Notes under the pieces: generated by a model
The model's input: the letters and a program-made list of their open reading frames with translations, nothing else
Databases searched by the model: none
What the model was told of the DNA's origin: nothing
Shown: positions 1 through 9,816 of the stretch, in pieces
Layout of the letters: the number at the start of each line of letters is the position of its first letter
Numbering within the stretch: position 1 is the stretch's first letter
Program-made: the position numbers and the translations under genes
Source: Micavibrio sp.
Lineage (GTDB): Bacteria; Pseudomonadota; Alphaproteobacteria; Micavibrionales; Micavibrionaceae
Reading direction: 5' to 3'
Assembly: GCA_021604545.1 (NCBI GenBank)
Contig: BQJE01000002.1
Span: forward strand, 310,001 to 374,000
Length of the DNA stretch: 64,000 bases

Positions 1-705
1 GTGTAGCCAGTACCAGAACCGCTCGCCCTGCACGCCACCCCAGATTTTACGGGCCTGTTTGGGGGAAGTGTTCCAGAGCTGTTCAATGCTGCTGATCCCC
101 GCGCGGTTCAGGCGTTTTTCCATGTTTTTGCCAATGCCGGTAAGGTCGGTGAGTCTGAGGGCCAGAAGAGGGCCGGGTAAATCTTCCTGTCGTAAAATAG
201 TGAGGCCGTTTGGCTTTTGCATGTTGCTGGCGATTTTGGCCAGTAGAGAATTGGGTGCAACACCGATGGAGCAGCTGATGTGTTTACCGATATTTTGCCA
301 AATTCCTTCCTTAATATTTTTTGAAACTTCAGCAGACCGTTCGAGTGTACGTTTGTTTGGCGGCAGGCGGGAAGAGAGTTCATCAATCGACCAGATTTTA
401 TTAATTGGTGTGTGCTTGATTACTTCTTGGATAATGCGATTGTGATAGTCGACATAGACATCGTGGCGGGCGGGAATACAAATAAGGCCTGGGCACATTT
501 TTTTTGCCTCATAAATCATCGTGCCGGTTTTAACGCCATAGGCTTTGGCTTCGTAGGAAGCGGCGATGGCACAAGTGGAATTGGTTTGCATCGGCACAAC
601 GGCAATCGGCTTGCCGCGTAGTTCGGGTCGTTCCTGTTGCTCAACGCTGGCAAAATAGCTGTTGAGGTCGAAAAACAGCCATTTCAGGCCGGGTTCGCGT
701 TCCAT
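1..705 (-). CDS. Y-family DNA polymerase (DinB/Pol IV-like), C-terminus cut by window edge
   Basis: Translating the minus strand from ATG at 705 gives 235 codons without a stop to the window edge. The N-terminus reads LFFDLNSYFASVEQQ, the Y-family palm start with the first metal-binding Asp. WSIDE follows around residue 105 and carries the second catalytic acidic pair, and SCSIGVAPNSLLAKIAS is the typical conserved block after it. Such enzymes perform translesion synthesis. An AGGAGA ribosome site lies just upstream of the start. The downstream little-finger domain is outside the window, so assignment to DinB or a UmuC-like subgroup is open. Its product would act on the nucleoid; no SOS box was identified with confidence. 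Confidence 0.9.
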   Translation of the reverse strand, partial: MEREPGLKWLFFDLNSYFASVEQQERPELRGKPIAVVPMQTNSTCAIAASYEAKAYGVKTGTMIYEAKKMCPGLICIPARHDVYVDYHNRIIQEVIKHTPINKIWSIDELSSRLPPNKRTLERSAEVSKNIKEGIWQNIGKHISCSIGVAPNSLLAKIASNMQKPNGLTILRQEDLPGPLLALRLTDLTGIGKNMEKRLNRAGISSIEQLWNTSPKQARKIWGGVQGERFWYWLH

Positions 706-840
706 CCTTTTCTCTCCTGTTTATAAGGGAAATCAGTATATCACAAAGATAGAACAAATCAAGAACACTTAGAAGGCGGCTTGCGTGAAAAGCCTGAAAA
801 GGTTTCAATGAAGAAGGTTAAAAAATCAGGGGAACATCAA

Positions 841-1308
841 ATGACAGAGCAGGTTTCACAATGCCGTTTCTATATGTGGCGCACAGTCGTTGCGCTTGCC
901 CATGCCGATCATGTTGTGACGCAGGAGGAGCGGGATTTCATCGAGAATTATTTAAACAATGTGCCGTTCTCCGATGAACAAAAGGAAACTTTGCGCGCCG
1001 ATCTGGAGCACGCTCAGGATGTTGACGAAATGTTTGATGAAATCACAGAGGCTTCGGACAGGGCAGAGTTTTTTGAATTTGCGCGCATGATGGTTTGGTG
1101 TGATGGTAATTACGATGCGCAGGAAGAAAAACTGTTCGAATATCTAAAAGACTCACAGATGAGTCGGGTGAATATGGGGGCAATGCAGGAACTCGCACAG
1201 GAAACAAGAAAGACTGAAAGGCTGCGCCGCGATGTCGAGGACGAGGAATTACGGGAGCGGGTAAAAGGGCTTTTTCCTCTTTTACGTTTTTATCACTGGG
1301 ATGACTAG
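841..1308 (+). CDS. TerB-like domain protein, first of a tandem pair
   Basis: A 155-residue acidic, all-helical protein. The start at 841 is preferred over upstream options because it follows AGGGGAACATCAA and aligns with the start of the next gene. Both share MWRTV-ALAH-DHVVT-EE near residue 12 and a second acidic block (FFEFA-MVW-DG-Y) near residue 80. The spacing of acidic residues around LAHADHVVTQEE and WCDGNYDAQEE resembles TerB/DjlA-N folds, which bind metal through such repeated motifs. Function is not known. No membrane segment or signal peptide is visible. It lies 30 bp before its paralogue and is probably co-transcribed with it. Confidence 0.6.
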   Translation: MTEQVSQCRFYMWRTVVALAHADHVVTQEERDFIENYLNNVPFSDEQKETLRADLEHAQDVDEMFDEITEASDRAEFFEFARMMVWCDGNYDAQEEKLFEYLKDSQMSRVNMGAMQELAQETRKTERLRRDVEDEELRERVKGLFPLLRFYHWDD

Positions 1309-1338
1309 AGAATTCCTAAAATAGAGAGGCCCAACAAT

Positions 1339-1803
1339 ATGACTCAAGGTGTTAGTGAAAGTGTTTTTTCTATGTGGCGAACGGTCTTTGCGCTCGCCCA
1401 TGTTGATCATGTTGTAACAAGCGAGGAAATACGGTTTATGGCGGAGGCGATTGAGGATGTTAAATTTTCCGATGAGCAGCGTCATTTGCTAACGGTTGAT
1501 ATTGCAAGTCCACGCGATCCTGTTGAGATGTTTGGGATGATAACAGAGCAGAAGGATCGACTCGATTTCTTTGAGTTCGCTTATAAAATGGTTTGGGCCG
1601 ATGGACACTATGTTGAGGAAGAGCAGGATGTTGTTCATAAGCTCAGAGATTTGCACATGCAGGACGTAAATGTCGATGAGCTGGTTGGTAAAATTGATTT
1701 AGAGCTCGAAGAAGATCAGAAAAACCCCGGGGGCAAAACAGAAGATCACATCAAAAACGTCAAAGGGATTATTGCTTCATTCAAAGAAAAGTTTCGGGCT
1801 TAG
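1339..1803 (+). CDS. TerB-like domain protein, second of a tandem pair
   Basis: A 154-residue paralogue of the preceding gene, with the same MWRTVFALAHVDHVVTSEE opening, the KFSDEQ motif and the FFEFAYKMVWADGHYVEEE block. It diverges in the last 40 residues, which are lysine- and glutamate-rich. The start ATG follows AGAGAGGCCC at a normal distance. The repeated acidic blocks suggest a TerB-like helical fold. The role is unknown; in other genomes such domains occur in stress-response and membrane-associated proteins. A local gene duplication is the simplest origin. It converges on the lipoprotein gene 10 bp downstream. Confidence 0.6.
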   Translation: MTQGVSESVFSMWRTVFALAHVDHVVTSEEIRFMAEAIEDVKFSDEQRHLLTVDIASPRDPVEMFGMITEQKDRLDFFEFAYKMVWADGHYVEEEQDVVHKLRDLHMQDVNVDELVGKIDLELEEDQKNPGGKTEDHIKNVKGIIASFKEKFRA

Positions 1804-1813
1804 AGCCAGAGCC

Positions 1814-2362
1814 CTAGGGGAATATCTTCATCCCCAAATTTCTAATGTAACGCACGGGATAGGCCGGTAAGCTAGATGGGTCAGCGGGGTATTTGCGCCC
1901 GTCAAAACGCATCGCGACATTCTTGGTGGATTCCTGACGCCCTGACACAAGAATAATTAAATCTTTCCAACCATTGGTTTTAATCATGCTGACATATAAA
2001 GGTGTGCGGACGGGTTGGATAGCATTCACGACAGTGAAGTGGCCTCTATGAGCTTTCATCACAAGCATGGTACAACCATGTTGGCTGCACCAATGGCCGT
2101 AAGGATTTTTAAACAAGACCAGAGCGTCTTCAAGGCCGTCACCATTGAGGTCCTGGCGGCTAAAATTATATTGTGATGATACGGGATTGTTGGTTGCGGC
2201 AAGGTAATCTTTGATAGCGCGAACTAGAACTTCATTGCCCGGGCTGGCCAAAGTTCCGGGAAAGGGTGTCAGAGGATCGCTATCTTGTACAGGGCCAGTA
2301 CTGCTACATGCCGATAGGGCGAAAATCAGGACGGTTAGAAGGATGTGGCGGCATTTTCTCAT
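1814..2362 (-). CDS. small lipoprotein, function unknown
   Basis: A 182-residue protein with a lipoprotein signal: a basic start (MRKCRH), a hydrophobic stretch, and lipobox LSAC with the modified Cys at residue 19. It should therefore be anchored to the inner or outer membrane. The mature part contains DLNGDGLEDALV, an FG-GAP/VCBS-like calcium-type loop also found in hypothetical secreted proteins. Two further cysteines occur in WCSQHGC and could form a disulfide. I do not recognise a family with a known function. It is divergent from fdxA, 148 bp away. Confidence 0.7.
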   Translation of the reverse strand: MRKCRHILLTVLIFALSACSSTGPVQDSDPLTPFPGTLASPGNEVLVRAIKDYLAATNNPVSSQYNFSRQDLNGDGLEDALVLFKNPYGHWCSQHGCTMLVMKAHRGHFTVVNAIQPVRTPLYVSMIKTNGWKDLIILVSGRQESTKNVAMRFDGRKYPADPSSLPAYPVRYIRNLGMKIFP

Positions 2363-2510
2363 AATTTGCCCAGCCTACACGAGTTAAAAAAGCTTTTATA
2401 CCGCGCTGCACAAGAGATACACAATTTTTGTCAAAGATATTGCCTTGGGTTTCATGGGCCTTTAATGTGCCATTTGCGGTATTTTTGCTTAAAAAGAAGG
2501 AGAGAAGCAT

Positions 2511-2849
2511 ATGACCTTTGTGGTCACAGATGTTTGTATCAAGTGTAAGTACACGGATTGCGTAGAAGTATGCCCGGTCGATTGTTTTTACGAGGGTGAA
2601 AACATGCTGGTTATCTCTCCGGATGAGTGTATAGATTGTGGTGTGTGCGAGCCGGAATGCCCGATTGAGGCTATTTTGCCTGATTCTGATGAGAAGGCAG
2701 ATAAATGGCTGGAATTGAACAAAGAATACTCGGAAAAATGGCCGAATATTACCGGCACAAAAGAGCCTATGCCTGACGCCGATGCGCTGAAGGATGAAGA
2801 GGGTAAGCTTGAGAAGTATTTTAGTGCTGAGCCCGGTGAGGGGGATTAG
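2511..2849 (+). CDS. fdxA: 7Fe-type ferredoxin FdxA
   Basis: A 112-residue ferredoxin. The N-terminal half holds the first cluster set (CIKCKYTDC then CPVDCF) and the second ([16 protein letters not shown]). The irregular first set and the long acidic C-terminal tail are typical of the FdxA 3Fe-4S/4Fe-4S family. It transfers single electrons in the cytosol. AGGAGAG precedes the start. It is followed 27 bp later by cysK and lies close to a ferredoxin-NADP reductase and the sulfite reductase gene. The context suggests, but does not prove, that it carries electrons to sulfite reduction. Confidence 0.92.
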   Translation: MTFVVTDVCIKCKYTDCVEVCPVDCFYEGENMLVISPDECIDCGVCEPECPIEAILPDSDEKADKWLELNKEYSEKWPNITGTKEPMPDADALKDEEGKLEKYFSAEPGEGD

Positions 2850-2876
2850 CTTTATTTAATTGCAAAGGAGATTGTT

Positions 2877-4963
<2,087 letters not shown>

Positions 4964-5806
4964 CTATGTGCCTGTCTCAGTTTTTTCAAGACTGTTTGAT
5001 ATAGTCTGCTGCCAGTTCTTTAGCAACCCCCGAATTTTGACTGATTCTCCAACCACGATGGTGGCTGGGCGCTCTAGAGCAGTTTCAAGAGCCATTTTCT
5101 TGTAATTTTCAAGCGTTGTTTCAATCACGGATTGATCTGCAACGCTGGCATTGGAGATAATCGCTACGGGTGTATTGGGGCTGCGCCCGGCCTGTATAAG
5201 CTTTTCAGAAATCTCCGGCATGGTTTTGAGCGCCATATAAAAAACAATGACGGGGGAGCCTGATGCCAGTGCCTCCCAGTCGATATTGACGGGGAGCTGC
5301 CCGGTTGCATCGCGGCCGGTGACGAAACTGATTACATTATTAATGTCGCGATGTGTGGCCGGAATGCCGGCATAAGCGATACCACCAATGCCAGCCGTAA
5401 CGCCGGGAATAATACGAAAGTGAATACCGGCCTTCGCGAGTTCAATTGCTTCCTCGCCGCCGCGTCCGAATATAAATGGATCACCTCCTTTGAGGCGCAG
5501 GATACGTTTACCGGCGCGAGCATGGGCGATCATCCGTGCGGTGATTTCAGGCTGCTTGAGGGATTTAACCCCGGCGCGTTTGCCGACATATTCAAGGGTT
5601 GTATGTGGGCCCGCTAATTCAAGAATGTCATCATTAACCAATGCGTCATACATGATGATGTCGGATTCGCCGAGGCCCTTAGCCGCGAGCAACGTGATAA
5701 GCCCAGGGTCGCCGGGACCTGCACCAGCGAGCCAGACTGTACCGCGCTCAAAGGCGGCCAGTTTATTTTTAAAGTCCTGCATCATAGCCGCCCGGTTTTT
5801 TGTCAT
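4964..5806 (-). CDS. cobA: uroporphyrinogen-III C-methyltransferase (SUMT)
   Basis: A 280-residue SAM-dependent enzyme that methylates uroporphyrinogen III to precorrin-2, the first step to siroheme. Visible motifs are VWLAGAGPGDPGLITLLA at the N-terminus, VGKRAG, the LKGGDPFIFGRGGEE loop, and GVTAGIGGIAYAGIPATHR. I chose ATG 5806. It overlaps the end of cysH by 38 bp; ATGs at 5785 and 5782 are alternatives. An upstream reading frame extension to 5968 lies wholly inside cysH and is rejected. With the neighbouring dehydrogenase/ferrochelatase gene it supplies siroheme for CysI. The split arrangement replaces a fused CysG. Confidence 0.92.
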   Translation of the reverse strand: MTKNRAAMMQDFKNKLAAFERGTVWLAGAGPGDPGLITLLAAKGLGESDIIMYDALVNDDILELAGPHTTLEYVGKRAGVKSLKQPEITARMIAHARAGKRILRLKGGDPFIFGRGGEEAIELAKAGIHFRIIPGVTAGIGGIAYAGIPATHRDINNVISFVTGRDATGQLPVNIDWEALASGSPVIVFYMALKTMPEISEKLIQAGRSPNTPVAIISNASVADQSVIETTLENYKKMALETALERPATIVVGESVKIRGLLKNWQQTISNSLEKTETGT

Positions 5807-6533
5807 TGTGAATACCACATTCCTGTTTGCTAAATTTTTCCCAGCGGCCAGAACGCGGGCCTTCCCCGGGGTTTGGCTTGACCGTGCAAGGCTGGCAACC
5901 GACGGAGGTGTAACCGAACGGTATAAGCGGGTGTTCGGGCAGATCACGTTTTTTCCATTCAACATCAATCATATATGGAGTCCAGTTGGCAATCGCGTTG
6001 ACTTTAATCCGTCGTCCGTCATGTTCGAGAATATCAAGGTCAGAGCGTAGACCACCGTGCAGGCGTTTGCGACCATTGATCCAGGCTTCGAATCCTAGAA
6101 GAGATTCTTCAAGAGGCAGAACCTTACGAATGTAACAGCAGCCATCGGGGTTTGTTTCCCACATCTTTTCTGCTTCTGAACTTTTGGCGGCGCTGGGTTC
6201 GGGTTTGATCGAGCGTACATCTGTGAGTTTTAGGCGCTCGATCATCTTGTCGCGGTATTCAAGGGTTTCCGGGAAGTGCTTGAGAGTATCAAGGAAAATC
6301 ACCGGTGTGGATGGGTTTACTTCGGCGGTAAGCGCGAGCAGAAGTGCGGCTTCCGTGCCAAAAGATGATACCAGCGTAATTTTGTTTTTAAAGATCTCGT
6401 TGATCATGACGTCGAGCAGCTCAAGCGTCTTCAGAGAGGAGTGGTCTCGATTAAGATCTTCAGTCAGTTTATCTAGTTTTTGTACGTTCACGCTATTGTT
6501 CCATTCATGATTAATCGTGAGGTCTGTATTCAT
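5769..6533 (-). CDS. cysH: assimilatory adenylyl-/phosphoadenylyl-sulfate reductase
   Basis: A 254-residue PAPS/APS reductase. The nucleotide loop is SSFGTEAALLL near residue 58. Cysteine pairs GCCYIRKVLPL and GCQPCT mark the 4Fe-4S-containing APS-reductase subclass, and the catalytic Cys is in the C-terminal ECGIH. Thioredoxin is the usual donor. The start at 6533 overlaps the preceding stop codon as ATGA, a coupling arrangement, so it is preferred to an ATG 9 bp upstream. It sits in the cysI - siroheme - cysH - SUMT operon. No ATP sulfurylase gene is visible in the window. Confidence 0.93.
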   Translation of the reverse strand: MNTDLTINHEWNNSVNVQKLDKLTEDLNRDHSSLKTLELLDVMINEIFKNKITLVSSFGTEAALLLALTAEVNPSTPVIFLDTLKHFPETLEYRDKMIERLKLTDVRSIKPEPSAAKSSEAEKMWETNPDGCCYIRKVLPLEESLLGFEAWINGRKRLHGGLRSDLDILEHDGRRIKVNAIANWTPYMIDVEWKKRDLPEHPLIPFGYTSVGCQPCTVKPNPGEGPRSGRWEKFSKQECGIHNDKKPGGYDAGL

Positions 6534-7039
6534 CCTAACCATTTTTCGTTCTTGATGTATTCATCCGTATTGGCAGCAACTTGTTTGAGGCTTAAGCCTT
6601 CGCCGCGCCACGCCAGTCTTTTCTGTGCCAGTGTTTCTAGCCGCTCACCCCATTCAGAACCAAACTCATGACCTAAATGTTTGCACAATCGTTTAGCCAG
6701 GCCAGGGCTTTTGCCACCGGTTGATATTGAAAGCAGTAAATCGCCACGCTTTATCATTGATGGCGTGTGGAAGTCACATAAATTGATGACATCTTCGACA
6801 TTGACCAGAATGCCAAGGTCACGGCAGGTTTTGGCTATTTCTTCTGCTTCGCTTTCAGGCAAGTCAGCGACGTACACAATATGAGCCTGTTTCAGCTCTT
6901 CTTCGCTGGGGACGGATGAAAAAGTTTTTACGTGCATTGTCCCGCTTTCAATCAGTTGATCCCGCCGCTTTGCAATCAAAGGACCGTTACCGATTAAAAT
7001 AAATCGCACCTGCTTTGTATCAAGGACAATGGAGAACAT
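6530..7039 (-). CDS. siroheme synthase N-terminal domain (precorrin-2 dehydrogenase / ferrochelatase)
   Basis: A 169-residue protein matching the first domain of CysG or yeast Met8. It has a short Rossmann start (VRFILIGNGPLIAKRR), the strand VNVEDVINLCDF with the conserved acidic residue, and SISTGGKSPGLAKRL. It converts precorrin-2 to sirohydrochlorin and then siroheme. Its start overlaps the cysI stop by one base (TAATG), and its stop overlaps the cysH start. The N-terminal glycine loop is slightly shortened (LIGNG), but the remainder is well kept. Together with the separate SUMT gene it forms a split siroheme pathway. Confidence 0.9.
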   Translation of the reverse strand: MFSIVLDTKQVRFILIGNGPLIAKRRDQLIESGTMHVKTFSSVPSEEELKQAHIVYVADLPESEAEEIAKTCRDLGILVNVEDVINLCDFHTPSMIKRGDLLLSISTGGKSPGLAKRLCKHLGHEFGSEWGERLETLAQKRLAWRGEGLSLKQVAANTDEYIKNEKWLG

Positions 7040-8742
7040 TATTTGGCCACTCCCGATATTGCGGCCAATTCTTCAAGGCGTGTCTGTCCGAGACGGTTGC
7101 AAAAATCACCAAAACCTTCATTGTCTTTGGAGCGCTCGCTGGCAAAAGCAGCAAGGAAGGGATCAAGGAAATCGCCAAGATTATCTGTTTTGACTTTATC
7201 GGCCACTTTGATGGATAGGCGCGTGCCTTCAAAATCACCGCCGACGAAAACGGCATAAAGATCAGGCGCACGGCCAACAATACCGATATCGCCTGTATAG
7301 GGCCGTGAGCAGCCGTTGGGGCAGCCGGTGATACGCACAGAAATTTTTTCCTGCTCAAGGTTATATTTTTTTAGAACATCAGTCACCATAGAGACAATCG
7401 GCACGCGGGCGCGTTCACCTTCGGCTAAGGCTTTGCCGCAGGTCGGCAGGGCAACGCAGCTCATGGCGAATAGCTCAACAGGTAAATGGTCTTCTTTGAG
7501 GGCAACATTGTGTGTGCGGAATGTTGCTTCGATTTTTTCCTTGTCGTCTTCTTTTATGTTGCAGAATAAAACATCTTCAGTCGGCATCAAAACGAGAGGG
7601 GTTTGAAAGGTAGAAACGACTTCACGGATAGCGCTTCGCAGTTTTTCATCTCCTTCGTCCCTAATGCGGCCGCTGGTAACGGGCAGGCCAAGATACCACA
7701 AGCCATCGCCCTGTTCATGCCAGCCGAGATGATCTTTGACCTGTAGGGGTGGTAGGGGGCGGATATCCTCGATCTCACGGCCAAAATATTCATCGAGTGT
7801 GCTCTTTGTCCACTCCACGCCTTTTTCTTCGACAAGGTATTTAAGGCGGGCGTGCTGGCGGTCTTCGCGGTCGCCATGGTCGCGTTGAAGGGAAATAGAG
7901 GCCTTGCATATTTCCATGACATCTTTTTTGGGTACATAGCCAATCGGCGAGGCAATGCGCGGATAGGTTTTTTCATTGTTGTGCTTCATGCCGAACCCGC
8001 CACCGAGATAAACATTATAGCCGATGATTTCTTCGTTCTCGACAACGGCAATCAGTCCAACATCATTGGTTAATACATCGACAGTGTTGTCTTCGGGCAA
8101 TGTGAGGGCGAATTTGAATTTACGCGGCATCCATTGCTTTCCGTAGAGCGGGTCAACTGGTTCTTCTGCTGTTTTCTGCTTTTCACCATCTACCCATATC
8201 TCATGATAGGAGCGAGTTGCGGGTAAGGTTGCATCAGAAATTTTGCGTGCTGTGTCTACCAGTTCCTGATGAATAGGGTGGTTCACTGGTGACACATCGG
8301 CCATGACATTACGCACAACATCCCCGCACCCGCCGAAAGTTGTCATCATTGCAGCGTTTACATCGTGGATCAGGTCTTTGAGATTTCCTTTGATGACATT
8401 GTGGAATTGAATGCCCTGGCGTGAAGTCACGCGCAGGGTGCCATTGCCGTAAGGATCTGCCAAATCATCAAGGGCTAGATATTGTTCAGGGGTAATACGA
8501 CCAGCCGGGATTTTTACCCGCACCATCATTTCCCATTCTTTATCCAGTTTTTGTTTTTTTCGAGCTGTGGCGGTGTCGCGGTTATAGCCCTGATAAAAGC
8601 CATGGAATTTGACGAGCTTCTCATCATCATCGGAAAATTTTATGGCCTGATCATCAGCAAGGGTTTGCGCAATATCGCCGCGCAAATTTTGACTTTGTAA
8701 CTTGGTATGTTCAACCCCGGAGAGTTTTTTGTCTTTAGTCAT
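7039..8742 (-). CDS. cysI: sulfite reductase hemoprotein (CysI-type)
   Basis: A 567-residue siroheme/4Fe-4S enzyme that reduces sulfite to sulfide with six electrons. Two ferredoxin-like halves are visible. Substrate arginine regions include TVDVLTNDVG and RVTSRQGIQFHN. The cluster ligands are CVALPTCGKALAE and CPNGCSRPY near residue 440-490. The motifs match the CysI type that normally pairs with the CysJ flavoprotein, but no cysJ is nearby. A ferredoxin and a ferredoxin-NADP reductase are encoded a few genes away. It is the first gene of the minus-strand operon. A weak TTGAAA/TATAGT promoter is at 8804-8778. Confidence 0.93.
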   Translation of the reverse strand: MTKDKKLSGVEHTKLQSQNLRGDIAQTLADDQAIKFSDDDEKLVKFHGFYQGYNRDTATARKKQKLDKEWEMMVRVKIPAGRITPEQYLALDDLADPYGNGTLRVTSRQGIQFHNVIKGNLKDLIHDVNAAMMTTFGGCGDVVRNVMADVSPVNHPIHQELVDTARKISDATLPATRSYHEIWVDGEKQKTAEEPVDPLYGKQWMPRKFKFALTLPEDNTVDVLTNDVGLIAVVENEEIIGYNVYLGGGFGMKHNNEKTYPRIASPIGYVPKKDVMEICKASISLQRDHGDREDRQHARLKYLVEEKGVEWTKSTLDEYFGREIEDIRPLPPLQVKDHLGWHEQGDGLWYLGLPVTSGRIRDEGDEKLRSAIREVVSTFQTPLVLMPTEDVLFCNIKEDDKEKIEATFRTHNVALKEDHLPVELFAMSCVALPTCGKALAEGERARVPIVSMVTDVLKKYNLEQEKISVRITGCPNGCSRPYTGDIGIVGRAPDLYAVFVGGDFEGTRLSIKVADKVKTDNLGDFLDPFLAAFASERSKDNEGFGDFCNRLGQTRLEELAAISGVAK

Positions 8743-8777
8743 AAGAGTTTTTCGGTTTTAAACAGCAAGGGTCTACA

Positions 8778-8804
8778 ACTATATACATAAAGGTCAGATT
8801 TCAA
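8778..8804 (-). promoter_or_regulatory. possible promoter of the cysI operon
   Basis: Read on the minus strand, TTGAAA (8804-8799) and TATAGT (8783-8778) are separated by 15 bp, somewhat short for a sigma-70 promoter. They lie about 36 bp before the cysI start. This is inference from consensus only. If correct, the island boundary must lie to the right of about 8804. Confidence 0.35.
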
Positions 8805-8819
8805 GAGTAGATGAGCTTT

Positions 8820-9020
8820 GTGGCGGTGGATGTAGTCCACTGCGAACCGCTCTCCGCCACTACAGGGTATAATTCCCTGTTATCAGGGAAAAATACAGGG
8901 AAATCTGACAATTTTCTACCCACATCATACGACTAATGGGGCTAAAATGCCCTGTAACTGTAGCTTAGAGATCATCACTTCAATTTCTGGTCAAAAAATA
9001 ACAGGGAATTATCAGGGAAT
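8820..9020. repeat. hairpin plus CAGGGAA repeat cluster at left island end
   Basis: This non-coding stretch (part of the 471-bp gap 8743-9213) has a 7-bp stem GTGGCGG (8820-8826) / CCGCCAC (8854-8860) enclosing a smaller TGGA/TCCA hairpin and a GCG/CGC arm, loosely tRNA-like. It is followed by several CAGGGAA-type heptamers in both orientations (8863, 8874 reverse, 8884, 8896, 9002, 9013), with another at 9791. Such clusters occur where recombinases bind at element ends. The rest of the gap holds nothing I can name. Confidence 0.4.
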
Positions 9021-9213
9021 TGATATCTGCGAAGATCAGGGTTGGACATAGTTTTCACACGTTCTGCCGTCGCACGATTTTATGTTAATTGTATTTTTGA
9101 AGCTGTAGCCCCTTTAATGAATTTTTCATGTGTCTTGTCCATCGCTATGATATTATGGCGAACTTTGCATCTGTTCCGCGTTACAAATTAAATACAAAAA
9201 TGCCGAGGTAAAA

Positions 9214-9717
9214 ATGGCTACCAAGCTTCCGAAACCAAAAAGAAAACTGACAAAGAAAACACCATATTCCAAAGCATCAGATGAAGAGAAAATTACGCGA
9301 AACTGGCGAAAATCTCTTGGGTTGTTCGAACGGGGTGAATACTCAGTAGCTATCCTCAGATGCGCCACATGTGTTGAACTCACTGTGAATTTCGCCATTC
9401 GTCAGGAGCTCGTCACCGAGCGCAGCCTTCCGCTGCTCTTTGTCGATCACTTACTCAAAGATAGCAACGGCCTACATAACAAATATCACAGAATCTATCT
9501 TCCGATTATGGCTGAGTACGACGAATATGCTATGCTCAAAGCACTTTGGAAAACACATATCGAGCCTATAAATAGACAACGCAATGGCGTTGCTCATAGC
9601 GGCGAATTCAGAACCAAGGCAACAGCAAAAAAAGTAATGGCGGATACCCGCGCCGCACTCATTGAAATCCTCCACCTTTATGATTTGGGCGACGACCTGA
9701 AGCGGTTCAAAGAATAA
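9214..9717 (+). CDS. HEPN-like domain protein, function unknown
   Basis: A 167-residue basic protein. After a lysine-rich N-terminal tail (about 25 residues) it is predicted to be mostly helical. It carries RNGVAH near residue 128, which fits the R-x4-H motif of HEPN ribonuclease or nucleic-acid-binding domains. It also has ALWKTHIEPIN-type helices seen in HEPN/DUF4145-like folds. GAGGT precedes the ATG. The next gene is a nuclease fusion, so a defence role is possible, but no partner antitoxin is obvious. Confidence is good that it is a real gene and moderate for the fold. Confidence 0.6.
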   Translation: MATKLPKPKRKLTKKTPYSKASDEEKITRNWRKSLGLFERGEYSVAILRCATCVELTVNFAIRQELVTERSLPLLFVDHLLKDSNGLHNKYHRIYLPIMAEYDEYAMLKALWKTHIEPINRQRNGVAHSGEFRTKATAKKVMADTRAALIEILHLYDLGDDLKRFKE

Positions 9718-9816
9718 TCCCTCTTCTAAATCTCGATCTGCTCGATTCCATCAGGCCACCGCACAATTTTATGGATAAACCTTGAGTTTTCAGGGAATTA
9801 GTAGCACCATCCGGCT

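Noticed and set aside
5807..5968. N-terminal extension of the SUMT gene to 5968
   Set aside because: It lies inside cysH, has no similarity to the SUMT start and would add about 54 unrelated residues.
8850..8862. TCTCCGCCA shared with the tRNA-Ser 3' end, as a possible att direct repeat
   Set aside because: The two copies are in opposite orientation and only nine bases match, so they cannot be the direct repeats left by integration.
8938..8950. GGCTAAAAT shared with the right end near 39433
   Set aside because: Nine bases in AT-rich surroundings are not enough to call an attachment core.
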